DNA of 64,000 bases from Paraglaciecola sp. MB-3u-78 (GCF_002835935.1 NZ_PJCF01000008.1:62001-126000), one strand, 5' to 3'. Positions 18,701 to 27,658 are shown, numbered from the stretch's first letter. Notes: a model not told the origin generated them from the sequence alone. Numbers and translations are program-made.

Positions 18701-18992
18701 TTGAGGCCGAACTAACATGCATATGTTCAAGGTAATGGTGAGCCAATGCTGCAGCATGTTTACAATCGGATTTAAGATAACAATTACAATATGCCTTAGC
18801 CCGGCTTCTACTTTCATCATATTCAAATCGTGTTAAATAAGTTTCACTTCCCTTAGATTCACTTCTAACGGAACCTCTCAAAACCTGCTCATCCGAAGCA
18901 GCACTAACAACATGGTTCAATTGGTGAAGTCTTGCCCCTTTTGCCCAAGTTAGTTTGCTCAAAGCTGCTTGCAAGTTTGTTTTGTTAAACAT
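15780..18992 (-). CDS. SNF2-family helicase with N-terminal SWIM zinc finger
   Basis: 1070 residues. A SWIM finger (CNCYLKSDCKHAAALAHHYLEH, about 69-90; CxC...CxH) precedes a long middle region and a full two-lobed SNF2 ATPase at about 610-1060: LADDMGLGKT (Walker A), TSYPLV, LILDEAH (motif II), LTGTPMEN, and in lobe two VLIFSQFTSML, LISLKAGGVGLNLTAAD, WWNPAVENQATDRAYRIGQ. This is the bacterial SNF2/RapA-like helicase type found alone in many gammaproteobacteria. It presumably moves on DNA or remodels nucleic-acid complexes; its target is unknown. No methylase or nuclease gene adjoins it, so it is not clearly a defence gene. Confidence 0.92.
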   Translation of the reverse strand: MFNKTNLQAALSKLTWAKGARLHQLNHVVSAASDEQVLRGSVRSESKGSETYLTRFEYDESRSRAKAYCNCYLKSDCKHAAALAHHYLEHMHVSSASNHLIEEWLNKFSSQESLVFQQKKALLYFLNQRSSAPNDYLQLGVKSSSVKKSGGWSRTLNYENLDSYLIKQPYVDDQDVQIISSVIRNQHYSNTIQSHKVLHLLVSTGRCFWQDGADLKHPITLGEPLKANWQWQTRRTVHKLDLILEKSNADITLIKSQPISYYNTKTNRLGLVETDLNSEFDVQFLHSPSFSEEKMPWVLSKLDMSLGDLAKKLPKPKLKKEFILARPVPHIRLTTPNKNQAYNTQLSLLFAYHGQLVSPLIKQHQLPKVNGEESIYRDFAFEKMIMESLKTWHFIPQSQFITGYKGFEGGYMMMLQGRHLNLSFLHNQLPQLEKQGWKIEYDDSFHYQELNTDSVFDANVEQNEGNDFFSIGLNLNIDGQSVAAFPILISALEQLPNDILLNDQTYIDNDEKVFVNLSGGKFIALRYQSIRPLLKQFVELFMPGALQDDGTMRLSRFQGHQTLSELDNQGIVTKGANRLRHLAEKLRNFNAIQPVPIPKLLQAKLREYQHQGLNWLQFLREYELNGILADDMGLGKTIQTLSHLLLEKEHGRLTGPSLIIAPTSVLFNWSKEIDKFTPSLSYIVINGAKRQAYFEQLDQYDIVITSYPLVLKDSEIHQQHVYYYLILDEAHYIKNPKTKLYQSMLTLKAEHKLCLTGTPMENHLGEFWAQFNFLLPGFLAGYRQFSRLFKTPIEKHNDHERKIMLNQRIKPFILRRSKELIAKELPEKTIIIQMLKIDGKQAELYESVRLTMDSRLKEIIAAKGLQRSQIEILDALLKLRQVCNHPQLLSLPSAKSVTQSAKLEFLMETLPEMVEEGRKVLIFSQFTSMLALIEVELVASNIPYVKLTGSSRNRQAIVEQFQSGQVPVFLISLKAGGVGLNLTAADTVIHFDPWWNPAVENQATDRAYRIGQDNPVFVYKLIIENSIEEKILLIQKKKAELANALLSEEVSQGNLSLTDDILDTLLAPLS

Positions 18993-19545
18993 ATTTAAAT
19001 CGAGTGCCTAATGGTAAGTGCTGTTGATTAAGTGAAGATACGGTGTACAAGATAAATCATCTTGTCAAATTTTGTAACCTTCTATTATATAAGATTTTTT
19101 TAATCAGGCACTAGCTTTACCATCCATCAACTTCGAGCCTATTTTGTGGTTGTTTGTAAACAATCTGTCTTTTTCGCGCCGTACCCGATGACACCTCATT
19201 TTTAACTCTATGAACCCTCGAAAGTCAGACACTTTTTACCGTACCTTCGAATGTTTTGTGCACTTACGATTTAAATCTTGGATCTGATATCAAATAAGAT
19301 TTTTTACCTATAAAAATTTTCATCTCTCGATTAGCACAATTCAGATACTGCACCTAAACTAGTTAACAATTGGTTAATAAATAATCAATTTATAGGATTA
19401 ACGACAGTATTTATGTATCCCTCCTCAGGTGTTTATGGTGTTCCGCAGATAAAACCTTGGTTGAAGGCGCTGTCAGTACCCTAATTTAGGCTTGGAAGCA
19501 GAAACGAGACCAAGCAGGGATCACTAAAAATAATAAGGACCGCGC
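18993..19545. other. Divergent intergenic region upstream of the cox operon
   Basis: 553 bp between the leftward SNF2 gene and the rightward oxidase operon. It must contain both promoters. I can see no RNA gene, strong hairpin or recognisable operator; the last 15 bp carry the AAGGA ribosome site of the subunit II gene. Confidence 0.4.
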
Positions 19546-20943
19546 ATGAGCATTGCTGTCGCATTGATCCTAATTGTCATTGGGTCGGTTATTTTTCATT
19601 TTTTATCCCCTTGGGTGATGACGCCCTTAGCGTCAAATTGGGGATCAATTGATGACACCATGGCCATCACTCTCATCATCACGGGTATTGTTTTTATCGC
19701 GATAAATTTCTTTATCGCCTTCGCCGTTATCAAATATCGTCATGATCCTAATCGTAAAGCTAAATATGAGCCTGAGAATAAAAAGTTAGAAATATGGCTA
19801 ACGGTTATTACCAGTATCGGGATATTTGCCATGTTGGCCCCTGGTTTGATTGTTTATGCAGATTTTGTCGAAGTACCCGAGGAAGCGGATATAGTCGAAG
19901 TGGTTGGTCAACAGTGGAGTTGGAGTTTTCGTTTTCCTGGCGTTGACCAGCAGCTAGGCAAAAGTGCGGTTAAACATATTTCTATTGATAATCCCTTTGG
20001 TGTTGATCCCCTTGATCCTAGTGGCCAAGACGATGTATTGATTCTGGGCAATAGGTTGGCATTACCGATAGATAGGCCCGTCAAGGTGTTGATGCGCTCT
20101 AAAGATGTACTGCATGATTTTTATGTACCACAATTTAGGGTGAAAATGGATATGGTGCCAGGAACCGTCTCTTATATCTGGTTTACACCAACCAAATTAG
20201 GTGAGTTTGAAATTCTCTGTGCTGAATTTTGTGGTCTCGGTCATTTTAATATGCGAGGGCATGTGCAGGTCATGCCCCAAAAAGAGTTTGATCTATGGTT
20301 ACAGGCACAACCTACTTTCGCCGCGTCCATGCTAAAAAACACCTCACAGCTACTCAGTGTCGCTGCACAAAGTGGACAAGAGCTGGCGCAAAATAAAGGC
20401 TGTATTGGTTGCCATGATTTCTCAGGGAATGCCATTGGCCCTAGTTGGCAGGGATTATTTGGCAAAACTCAGATATTGGCTGATGGCACTGAAGTGTTGG
20501 TGGATGCAGCCTACCTGAAAGAATCAATCCTCATGCCTAATGCAAAAATGGTAAAAGGCTACGCGGCCATTATGCCCCCACTGCCACTTAGTGAGTTGCA
20601 GGTTGATTCGCTGATTGCGTATATCCAAGAAAAGGGCGCAACTCAAGATTCAACCACTCACAATACCTTGTTATCTGGCGCAGAATTGGCGCAAACAAAA
20701 GGTTGTACAGCCTGCCACAGTCAGGATGGCACGCGTTTAATTGGACCAAGCTGGCAAGGATTGTTCGGTTCTATAAAAGAGCTGAGTAGTGGACAAAAAG
20801 TTGAGGTTGATGATCTGTACTTAAAAGAGTCTATTTTCCAACCCAATGCCAAAATTGTCGCAGGCTATCCTCCAGTCATGCCTCCCCCAGTACTTAACGA
20901 GCAAGAAGCATTGGCGATTATTGAATTTATTAAAACCCTTTGA
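19546..20943 (+). CDS. coxB: Cytochrome c oxidase subunit II fused to two cytochrome c domains
   Basis: 465 residues. Two N-terminal membrane helices (about 5-25 and 40-62), then the CuA cupredoxin domain, with VVGQQWSWSFRFPG, HDFYVPQF and the copper-binding CAEFCGLGH near 224-232. The C-terminal half holds two class I cytochrome c domains with CIGCH near 285 and CTACH near 386; each ends in a candidate Met ligand (MPPLP, MPPPV), and the two share the phrase GPSWQGLFG and so arose by duplication. Ordinary subunit II lacks these. The fused hemes would pass electrons to CuA, as in caa3-type oxidases. AAGGA precedes the ATG. First gene of a five-gene operon. Confidence 0.95.
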   Translation: MSIAVALILIVIGSVIFHFLSPWVMTPLASNWGSIDDTMAITLIITGIVFIAINFFIAFAVIKYRHDPNRKAKYEPENKKLEIWLTVITSIGIFAMLAPGLIVYADFVEVPEEADIVEVVGQQWSWSFRFPGVDQQLGKSAVKHISIDNPFGVDPLDPSGQDDVLILGNRLALPIDRPVKVLMRSKDVLHDFYVPQFRVKMDMVPGTVSYIWFTPTKLGEFEILCAEFCGLGHFNMRGHVQVMPQKEFDLWLQAQPTFAASMLKNTSQLLSVAAQSGQELAQNKGCIGCHDFSGNAIGPSWQGLFGKTQILADGTEVLVDAAYLKESILMPNAKMVKGYAAIMPPLPLSELQVDSLIAYIQEKGATQDSTTHNTLLSGAELAQTKGCTACHSQDGTRLIGPSWQGLFGSIKELSSGQKVEVDDLYLKESIFQPNAKIVAGYPPVMPPPVLNEQEALAIIEFIKTL

Positions 20944-20973
20944 TTTGTATAACCTTCATAGTGGAGCAAACTG

Positions 20974-22701
20974 ATGGAACAAGATGTAGATCACGATATG
21001 CATGAGCCCAGCAGCTTCTTTACCAAATACGTATGGAGTCAGGATCATAAAGTGATTGCGATCCAATATTCAGTGATTGCTATTTTGGTTGGCATTGTGG
21101 CCTTGGTGTTGTCAGGCTTAATGCGTTTACAGCTTGGCTTCCCTGGCAGTTTCGATTTTATCGATCCGAGTGCCTATTATCAGTTTGTGACTATGCATGG
21201 CATGATCATGGTGATTTACCTGTTGACTGCGATATTTTTAGGTGGTTTTGGTAATTACCTGATCCCTTTAATGGTGGGAGCCAGAGATATGGTATTTTCC
21301 TTTGTTAACATGCTCAGTGTGTGGTTTTATTTACTGGCTGTCATCGTATTGCTGTCCAGTTTTTTTGTGCCTGGCGGCCCAACTGGAGCTGGCTGGACAT
21401 TATACCCTCCACAGGCAATTTTACCTGGTACCCCAGGCTCTGATTGGGGCATTATTTTGATGTTAGTGTCCTTAGCCATATTTATCGTCGCTGCTACTAT
21501 GGGCGGCTTGAATTATGTCACTACCGTATTGCAGGCACGCACCAAAGGCATGACCCTAATGCGTATGCCACTAACAGTGTGGGGCATTTTCATGGCGACT
21601 GTATTAGCACTTTTAGCTTTTCCCGCCTTATTTGTTAGCGCGGTTATGATGTTGTTTGACAAAACATTAGGTACCAGCTTTTTTATGCCTGCGATTTTGT
21701 CCATGGGTCAACAGCTTGACCACGAAGGCGGCAGCCCCATTCTGTTTCAACATTTATTTTGGTTTTTTGGTCATCCAGAAGTCTACATAGTCGCTCTACC
21801 CGCTTTTGGCATTGTCTCGGATCTCATTAGTGTGCATGCTCGTAAGAATATCTTTGGTTATCGGCTTATGGTGTGGGCCATAATCATGATAGGCGTGATG
21901 AGTTTTGTGGTCTGGGCCCACCATATGTACATAAGTGGTATGAACCCCTACTTCGGGTATTTTTTTGCCACTACAACATTGATTATTGCTGTGCCAACGG
22001 CGATAAAAGTCTACAACTGGGTATTGACCATCTGGCATGGCAATATTCGCTTAACCGTACCGATGTTGTTTGCATTAGGTTTTGTTTCTACCTTCACCAT
22101 TGGCGGTTTAACCGGTTTATTCCTCGGTAACGTAGTGGTGGATCTGCCTCTTTCTGACACCTATTTTGTGGTGGCCCACTTTCATATGGTGATGGGTGTG
22201 TCACCCATATTAGTGGTGTTTGGCGGGATCTATCATTGGTATCCTAAAATGTCGGGGAAAATGTTGCATACCGGTTTAGGGAAATTGCATTTTTGGGGTA
22301 CGTTTTTAGGTACTTACATGATTTATTTCCCCATGCACTATCTTGGCGTATTAGGGGTTCCTCGGCGATATTTTGCCTATGAAAACTATGACTTTATCCC
22401 CGATTCGGCTAAAGATTTAAATGCCATGATTTCGGTAATGGCCATATTTGTGGCACTGGTTCAGCTGATATTTTTATACAACTTGGTTTGGAGCTTGTTC
22501 AAGGGAAAACCTGCTGGTGATAATCCCTGGGAAGCAACATCACTTGAGTGGCAAACCGAAACGACTCCGCCTGGGCATGGAAATTGGGGCAAACATATTC
22601 CCATATGCCATCGTTGGGCCTACGACTATAGTGTGCCGGGATATGAGCAGGATTTTTTACCGCAAAATTTTGTTGAAGACAAAAAGGCAGGTGAATTATG
22701 A
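20974..22701 (+). CDS. coxA: Cytochrome c oxidase subunit I
   Basis: 575 residues and about 12 membrane helices. The heme and copper ligands are visible: TMHGMIMV (low-spin heme His), FGHPEVYIVALPAFG (CuB His and the cross-linked Tyr), AHHMYISGM (CuB His pair) and VAHFHMVMG (heme a3 and heme a His). The HPEVY plus D-channel layout marks an A-type heme-copper oxidase that reduces O2 to water and pumps protons in the inner membrane. GTGGAG precedes the ATG. Its last 4 bp overlap the next gene (ATGA), indicating translational coupling. Confidence 0.96.
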   Translation: MEQDVDHDMHEPSSFFTKYVWSQDHKVIAIQYSVIAILVGIVALVLSGLMRLQLGFPGSFDFIDPSAYYQFVTMHGMIMVIYLLTAIFLGGFGNYLIPLMVGARDMVFSFVNMLSVWFYLLAVIVLLSSFFVPGGPTGAGWTLYPPQAILPGTPGSDWGIILMLVSLAIFIVAATMGGLNYVTTVLQARTKGMTLMRMPLTVWGIFMATVLALLAFPALFVSAVMMLFDKTLGTSFFMPAILSMGQQLDHEGGSPILFQHLFWFFGHPEVYIVALPAFGIVSDLISVHARKNIFGYRLMVWAIIMIGVMSFVVWAHHMYISGMNPYFGYFFATTTLIIAVPTAIKVYNWVLTIWHGNIRLTVPMLFALGFVSTFTIGGLTGLFLGNVVVDLPLSDTYFVVAHFHMVMGVSPILVVFGGIYHWYPKMSGKMLHTGLGKLHFWGTFLGTYMIYFPMHYLGVLGVPRRYFAYENYDFIPDSAKDLNAMISVMAIFVALVQLIFLYNLVWSLFKGKPAGDNPWEATSLEWQTETTPPGHGNWGKHIPICHRWAYDYSVPGYEQDFLPQNFVEDKKAGEL

Positions 22702-23366
22702 GCTTCCTCGCACCGTTAATGGAAAAACCTTGGGAGCAAGCAGGCGCACCGCAACAGCAAGGTTTAGGACGTGAGCACACCCGTAAAGCCGGTTTACGCT
22801 TATTGTTAGCGGTGGTGTCGGTACTTTTTTTATTATTTATCGTTGCCTTTTTAATGCGCTCACAATATCCCGATTGGCAACCTTTAGCAGAAACCTCGAG
22901 CAATCCGCTGTTTAATAAAAGTATTTTGTGGCTAAACAGCTTTTATTTGTTGGCGGCAAGTATTTGTATGCAAGTAGCCAGAGTCAATGCTCGACCACAA
23001 AATAGGCTGTTCTTACACTTTGGACTGATTTTGGCAGGTTTGTTTTCGGCTGCCTTTGTGACTGGCCAATTAATGTTTTGGCAGCAATTATACCAGCAGG
23101 GATTTGTGGTGAATGCCAACCCCGCTCTGAGTTTCTTTTATATATTCACTGGTTTACATGCTGTACACGTGGGTATCGGTTTGCTGGCCTGGCTTGTGGC
23201 ATTAACAGCCATGCTGCGTAACAGTCCAAAACTCAGCCAATATATTGATTTATGTGCGATTTATTGGCATTTCTTATTTGGCTTATGGCTGCTTTTATTT
23301 GCTTTATTAGTCAGTAAGCCAGAAAAATACAATGCAATCGTTGAATTTTGCGGGCTGGGAGCATGA
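22698..23366 (+). CDS. Cytochrome c oxidase subunit III-like protein (first copy)
   Basis: 222 residues with about five membrane helices. LNSFYLLAASICMQVA, FVTGQLMFWQQLYQQG, FYIFTGLHAVHVGIGLLAW and IYWHFLFGLWLLLFALL follow subunit III, including the FTGLHAxHV/YWHF pattern of the last helices. It overlaps coxA by 4 bp and the next gene by 4 bp. Subunit III supports the stability of proton pumping. It is shorter and more divergent than the next gene's product, and two such genes in tandem are unusual. Confidence 0.85.
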   Translation: MSFLAPLMEKPWEQAGAPQQQGLGREHTRKAGLRLLLAVVSVLFLLFIVAFLMRSQYPDWQPLAETSSNPLFNKSILWLNSFYLLAASICMQVARVNARPQNRLFLHFGLILAGLFSAAFVTGQLMFWQQLYQQGFVVNANPALSFFYIFTGLHAVHVGIGLLAWLVALTAMLRNSPKLSQYIDLCAIYWHFLFGLWLLLFALLVSKPEKYNAIVEFCGLGA

Positions 23367-24061
23367 CTATGCAATCTAATGATCTCATGCAAAACAAAAA
23401 AACATTGGAACCCCCTCAGGGTATTAGTGGATTAGTGGCAGATTGGTCAGGGGATAAAGAAGCATTTCAGGTGCCTTGGGGCAAAGCCATGATGTGGATC
23501 TTTTTGCTTAGCGATACCTTTGTATTTAGCTGTTTTTTGATTGGCTACATGGTGGTGCGAATGTCGGCGGTTGAGCCTTGGCCCAATGCCAGTGAAGTGT
23601 TTGCGCTGGAAATAGGCGGACAACATATTCCCATGGTGTTAATCGCTATTATGACCTTCATTTTGATTACGAGCAGCGGCACCATGGCAATGGCGGTTAA
23701 TTATGGCTATCGCAAGGACAAAATAAAAGCCGCTATCCTGATGTTAATAACAGCATTGCTAGGCCTATCATTTGTGGGTATGCAAGCATTCGAGTGGAGT
23801 AAATTGATTGCTGAAGGGGTGCGTCCTTGGGAGAACCCATTTGGTGCGGTGCAATTTGGTTCGGTATTTTTTATGGTGACTGGATTTCATGGTTTGCATG
23901 TATCCATAGGTGTTATCTATTTATTCACTGTGGCGATTAAGATATTAAAGGGACATTACGAAAAAAGTGGTAACTACGAAATAGTCGAAATTGCTGGTTT
24001 GTATTGGCATTTCGTTGATTTGGTATGGGTGTTTATTTTTGCTCTGTTTTATCTTTGGTAA
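23363..24061 (+). CDS. Cytochrome c oxidase subunit III-like protein (second copy)
   Basis: 232 residues from ATG 23363, chosen because GGGAG lies 5-6 nt upstream and the ATGA overlap with the previous stop is typical coupling; an in-frame TTG at 23348 is less likely. Helices and motifs WGKAMMWIFLLSDTFVFSCFL, SGTMAMAVNYGY, FMVTGFHGLHVSIGVIYL, AGLYWHFVDLVWVFIFALFYLW give a textbook subunit III C-terminus (GFHGxHV...YWHFVDxVW). Together with the previous gene it may form a split or two-subunit version of subunit III. Confidence 0.9.
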   Translation: MTMQSNDLMQNKKTLEPPQGISGLVADWSGDKEAFQVPWGKAMMWIFLLSDTFVFSCFLIGYMVVRMSAVEPWPNASEVFALEIGGQHIPMVLIAIMTFILITSSGTMAMAVNYGYRKDKIKAAILMLITALLGLSFVGMQAFEWSKLIAEGVRPWENPFGAVQFGSVFFMVTGFHGLHVSIGVIYLFTVAIKILKGHYEKSGNYEIVEIAGLYWHFVDLVWVFIFALFYLW

Positions 24062-24097
24062 TACACCCTAATATACATAATTAGTTTAGGAGGCGGT

Positions 24098-24442
24098 ATG
24101 GTTGAAAACACTCAAGTTCCGGTCGATGCACATGGCCATCAAGAACATCCTGTTAGTCTATATTTAAAGATTTGGGGGCTGCTGTTTATCCTCAGTGGAT
24201 TTTCTTACATGGTCGACTTTATGCACCTAGAAGGTTTGTTGCGTTGGTCACTTATTTTACTATTTATGTTCTTAAAGGCCGGCCTAATTATCAGTATTTT
24301 TATGCATATGATGTGGGAAAGAATGGCATTGATTTGCGCAATATTGATCCCACCTTTGGCGCTTACATTGTTCATCGGCATTATGGCAATTGAATCAAAT
24401 TATACATTTTTTAGTCGCTTGATGTTTTTTACTAGCAGTTGA
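24098..24442 (+). CDS. Cytochrome c oxidase subunit IV family protein
   Basis: 114 residues with three membrane helices (LYLKIWGLLFILSGFSYMVDFM, LILLFMFLKAGLIISIFMHM, LICAILIPPLALTLFIGIMAI). The FLKAGLIISIFMHMMWE segment is the conserved core of prokaryotic subunit IV. AGGAGG lies 4-5 nt before ATG. It is the last gene of the oxidase operon and is followed by a hairpin terminator at 24491-24528. Confidence 0.88.
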   Translation: MVENTQVPVDAHGHQEHPVSLYLKIWGLLFILSGFSYMVDFMHLEGLLRWSLILLFMFLKAGLIISIFMHMMWERMALICAILIPPLALTLFIGIMAIESNYTFFSRLMFFTSS

Positions 24443-24490
24443 ATGATTGAGTAATAATAGAAGTGTTGTCAAAACAAATTGTAAAAACTG

Positions 24491-24528
24491 AAAAGCCGAA
24501 CTTTCAATTAATGAAAGCTCGGCTTTAT
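24491..24528. terminator. Terminator at the end of the cox operon
   Basis: AAAGCCGAACTTTC pairs with GAAAGCTCGGCTTT across AATTAAT, a long stem with one mismatch followed by T-rich sequence. It separates the convergent oxidase operon and the membrane-protein gene and may act in both directions. Confidence 0.8.
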
Positions 24529-24545
24529 TTCAGAGTGTTAACTTA

Positions 24546-25103
24546 TCAGGGTAAGGTTTTCATCACTTTGCTAAACTTCTCTTGTCCATGCACTACCCAA
24601 CTTGGGGTGGCACCACCAGTACCTGCAAGTTTGAGTTTGGGGTGTTTTTCAATAATCTCGGAAAGAATCGGTTCTTGTTCAGAGGCCACGTCAACAAAAA
24701 TGACGTGTTTGCCTTGTTTAAGTAATTTCTGAAAACGCTTAAATTGGTGATTGGGAATTTGAATACCAATCAAGCCACCTTCCCAAGTGCAAAATCCGAG
24801 GATCACCACAGCTAAGAATCCAAAAGGGATCCAGCCCGCAGCAGTCAAATGCCACTCTAACATATAGGTAACACCTAATACTAAAGCCGCGGCAATAGCC
24901 CCGACTACAGCGCCTATTTCGGTTGAATGCACCACATCCTGTTTGAGTACCGCTTCTATAGCATGTAAATGGTGTTTCTCAACCTCTGCGTCATTTTCAC
25001 TTAACACATGAATTTGCGGAGTGCTCACTCCTTTTCCTTCAAGTTCTAGTTCAACGGCTTCCAAGTCGTTTAGATCATCACTTATGTAATAATGTCTTAA
25101 CAT
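24546..25103 (-). CDS. Small inner-membrane protein of unknown function
   Basis: 185 residues. The N-terminal soluble part (MLRHYYISDDLNDLEAVELELEGKGV) resembles a small regulatory alpha/beta domain, followed by two membrane helices (IGAVVGAIAAALVLGVTYML; GFLAVVILGFCTWEGGLIGI) and a soluble tail with HVIFVDVASEQEPIL. The Gly/Ala-rich first helix has a glycine-zipper look. Proteins of this layout are sometimes named magnesium transporter, which I cannot support here. AGGAG precedes the ATG. It lies between the oxidase operon and heme O synthase, but a functional link is only positional. Confidence 0.75.
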   Translation of the reverse strand: MLRHYYISDDLNDLEAVELELEGKGVSTPQIHVLSENDAEVEKHHLHAIEAVLKQDVVHSTEIGAVVGAIAAALVLGVTYMLEWHLTAAGWIPFGFLAVVILGFCTWEGGLIGIQIPNHQFKRFQKLLKQGKHVIFVDVASEQEPILSEIIEKHPKLKLAGTGGATPSWVVHGQEKFSKVMKTLP

Positions 25104-25247
25104 AATCTTTTTTCTCCTAGCACACAGATAATTAACGAAAAAATTGTTAGTTCAATGTTAATAGTTGAATTGTAGCAGTGTTTAATATTTATACATTATT
25201 TCGGTGTACTTATACATTATTTTGAGGTGGTTTGGGTATAAGTCCCT

Positions 25248-26147
25248 TTAGAATGACCAATAATGACTCACAAATCTTTCATCGATAAGCAGTAGCGTCA
25301 TCAGTGCAGGCAAATATATGATGCTAGCCAGAAAAACTTGTCTGGCGTTTTTGACCGAGTATTGTTGATAGAGTCTGATTGATACTACAAGTAACGCTAA
25401 GCCGAACAAAAAAGCACCTGAAAAAAAAACTATTTCACCCAAACCTACAAAGGGAGTTAATAGGGTTATGCACAATAATGCCACGCTAAAAATCACTATT
25501 ATGCTGCGGGTAGCGCCTTCAATTTCTGGATTGTCGGGCAGCAGGTGATACCCTCCTTTGGCATAATCCTGTCGATAAATTGCAGCAAGTGACATAAAGT
25601 GCGGAATTTGCCACAAGAATAATAAACAACCTAACACCCATGCTTCAACGCCAAAATGATTGGTGGCAGCGGTCCAGCCCATCATTGGCGGGATAGCGCC
25701 TGGGATCGCCCCAGCTAAAACAGCAACAGTAGAGTATGGCTTTAAAGGAGTGTAAATCAGAACGTAGCTTGCTAAAGTAATTAACGCTAAATAAGCGGTT
25801 AATGGATTAACTCCAAAATAGAGTAGCAACATGCCTGTTAAGGACCAAACAAGAGTAACGGTGAGTGCGTGCCCAGAAGATAGTCTACCCGAGGGTATTG
25901 GACGTTGGCGAGTTCTCAGCATTAGCGCATCGCGTTTACGCTCCCACCATTGGTTCAAGCCATTGGCTCCCATCGCAGTAAGTAACGTTCCAAACAGTAC
26001 ACAAATTATTTCAACAAAATTGAGTTGTGATACCCCTAAACCGTAACCAATAAGGGTAGTAAACAACACTAATAAACACAGCCGAAATTTGCCCAACTGT
26101 AAATAAAGGTCAAACCGAGATTTAAGTGTCCACGCTTTATTAGTCAA
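25248..26147 (-). CDS. cyoE: Protoheme IX farnesyltransferase (heme O synthase)
   Basis: 299 residues and about eight membrane helices. The UbiA-superfamily motif NQWWERKRDALMLRTRQRP with its acidic residues, YTPLKPYS, GAIPGAIPPMMGW and the second motif YRQDYAKGG identify heme O synthase, which adds a farnesyl group to heme b. The product is the precursor of the heme a needed by the oxidase encoded nearby, which explains the location. The start is TTG at 26147, with AGGTGG about 8 nt upstream; no ATG lies near. The gene is also called ctaB. The heme A synthase gene is not in the window. Confidence 0.93.
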   Translation of the reverse strand: MTNKAWTLKSRFDLYLQLGKFRLCLLVLFTTLIGYGLGVSQLNFVEIICVLFGTLLTAMGANGLNQWWERKRDALMLRTRQRPIPSGRLSSGHALTVTLVWSLTGMLLLYFGVNPLTAYLALITLASYVLIYTPLKPYSTVAVLAGAIPGAIPPMMGWTAATNHFGVEAWVLGCLLFLWQIPHFMSLAAIYRQDYAKGGYHLLPDNPEIEGATRSIIVIFSVALLCITLLTPFVGLGEIVFFSGAFLFGLALLVVSIRLYQQYSVKNARQVFLASIIYLPALMTLLLIDERFVSHYWSF

Positions 26148-26372
26148 AAGGCACCACCTGATTGGGTTACAAGACTAATGACAAGATTAGGTTAAATCTG
26201 AATAATTGTTATAATTTGTGTTTATTCATTTCCTAATAAAAAACGCCAAGATAAGAATACAAGTGAACGCAGCACTGTATATGCTTTTAAAAATGCATAA
26301 GCAATTCCTTCGCCACTCCTTTATAATCCTCAACAATTCCCAAGCCAACGATAAAGCAAGGCTTAAACATAC

Positions 26373-27635
26373 ATGTTTGAACAATTAGAACTAGACGATG
26401 ACCTAATCCATGCGGTGACGGACTTAGGTTATAAAGAGCCCACCAGTATCCAATCACTGGTTATCCCACAAGCCATGAATGGCAAAGACATATTGGCCTC
26501 AGCTCCAACAGGTACAGGTAAGACAGCCGCTTTTTTATTGCCTGCTTGCCAGTTTTTATTGGATTATCCCAGACGCCAACCGGGTTCAACGCGAATTTTG
26601 ATCCTTACCCCAACCCGAGAGTTAGCGTTGCAAATTTTTGAGCAAGCCAAAGCTATCAGTAAATATGTGCCACATATAGCATGCGGCGTTATTACCGGCG
26701 GCATCAACTACGGAACTGATCGTGACTTATTAGAAGGTAATCTCGATATTTTGGTCGCCACACCGGGTCGTTTATTCGAACATATCGAAAAAGAAAGTTT
26801 TGATTGCCGTGATATTGAATGCCTGATTTTAGATGAAGCTGATCGTATGTTGGATATGGGATTTTCTCCCGTTGTAAACCAAATTGCCGCAGAAGCGCGC
26901 TGGCGCAAACAAACCATGTTGTTTTCAGCTACATTAGAAGGTAGCGGCATCGCACGTTTTTCGGATGAGTTGTTGAATGACCCAGTGGAATTAGAAGCAG
27001 ATTCTAGCCGTAAAGAAAAAGGGATAATCCACCAGTGGATACATTTAGCAGATGATGCGGTTCACAAACTGAACTTGTTAACTCACATTCTGAGTACACA
27101 AGTAGAAACGGCCATAGTATTTGTTAAAACTCGTGAACGTTTAGCCACGTTAGTTGGCCAACTGCAATCTGTCGATATTGACTGCGTCTGGTTGCAAGGT
27201 GAAATGCCTCAAGATAAACGTAATAGCGCTATGGAGCGTTTTCGTACAGGTGAAGTAAAGATATTAATCGCCACTGACGTGGCCGCCCGTGGTATTGATG
27301 TAGATAACATTAGCCACGTCATCAACTACGATATGCCTCGCACTGCTGATGTATATGTACATCGTATTGGTCGAACAGGCCGCGCGGGTAACAAGGGCAC
27401 AGCTATTTCTATAGTCGAAGCCCACGATATCGGCGTAGTGCCCAAAATTGAACGTTACACAGAACAGGCGTTAAAACGTAGGGTGATTGCTGCATTGCGC
27501 CCTGCCAATAAAGAAGCTAAACCTCCGGCTAAGAAAAAAATTAGTAATAAAACTAAAAAGGCAGTAATTAAGGCCAAACGTACCGCCAAAATCAAAAAGC
27601 GCAAAAATAAAGGACGAGGGAAAAAAACTCCTTAA
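26373..27635 (+). CDS. srmB: DEAD-box RNA helicase SrmB
   Basis: 420 residues. All DEAD-box motifs are present: Q motif (YKEPTSIQSLVIP), APTGTGKT, PTRELA, GGINYG, ATPGRL, DEAD, SAT, IATDVAARGID and HRIGRTGRAG. The sequence between (DFPR-like LLDYPRRQPG, EARWRKQTMLFSATLEG, VEAHD) follows E. coli SrmB closely, and the Lys-rich tail (PPAKKKISNKTKKA...) is the usual basic RNA-binding end. SrmB assists assembly of the 50S ribosomal subunit. Single gene convergent with the TonB_C gene. Confidence 0.9.
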   Translation: MFEQLELDDDLIHAVTDLGYKEPTSIQSLVIPQAMNGKDILASAPTGTGKTAAFLLPACQFLLDYPRRQPGSTRILILTPTRELALQIFEQAKAISKYVPHIACGVITGGINYGTDRDLLEGNLDILVATPGRLFEHIEKESFDCRDIECLILDEADRMLDMGFSPVVNQIAAEARWRKQTMLFSATLEGSGIARFSDELLNDPVELEADSSRKEKGIIHQWIHLADDAVHKLNLLTHILSTQVETAIVFVKTRERLATLVGQLQSVDIDCVWLQGEMPQDKRNSAMERFRTGEVKILIATDVAARGIDVDNISHVINYDMPRTADVYVHRIGRTGRAGNKGTAISIVEAHDIGVVPKIERYTEQALKRRVIAALRPANKEAKPPAKKKISNKTKKAVIKAKRTAKIKKRKNKGRGKKTP

Positions 27636-27658
27636 ACTCACCTTATCAAGATTTATCG

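Noticed and set aside
15780-18992. SNF2 helicase as part of a phage-defence island
   Set aside because: No nuclease, methylase or other defence gene adjoins it, and SWIM-SNF2 proteins are common singletons in gammaproteobacteria.
19546-26147. The cox region as recently transferred DNA
   Set aside because: Codon use and base composition look like the neighbours, and cyoE nearby fits a resident respiratory cluster.
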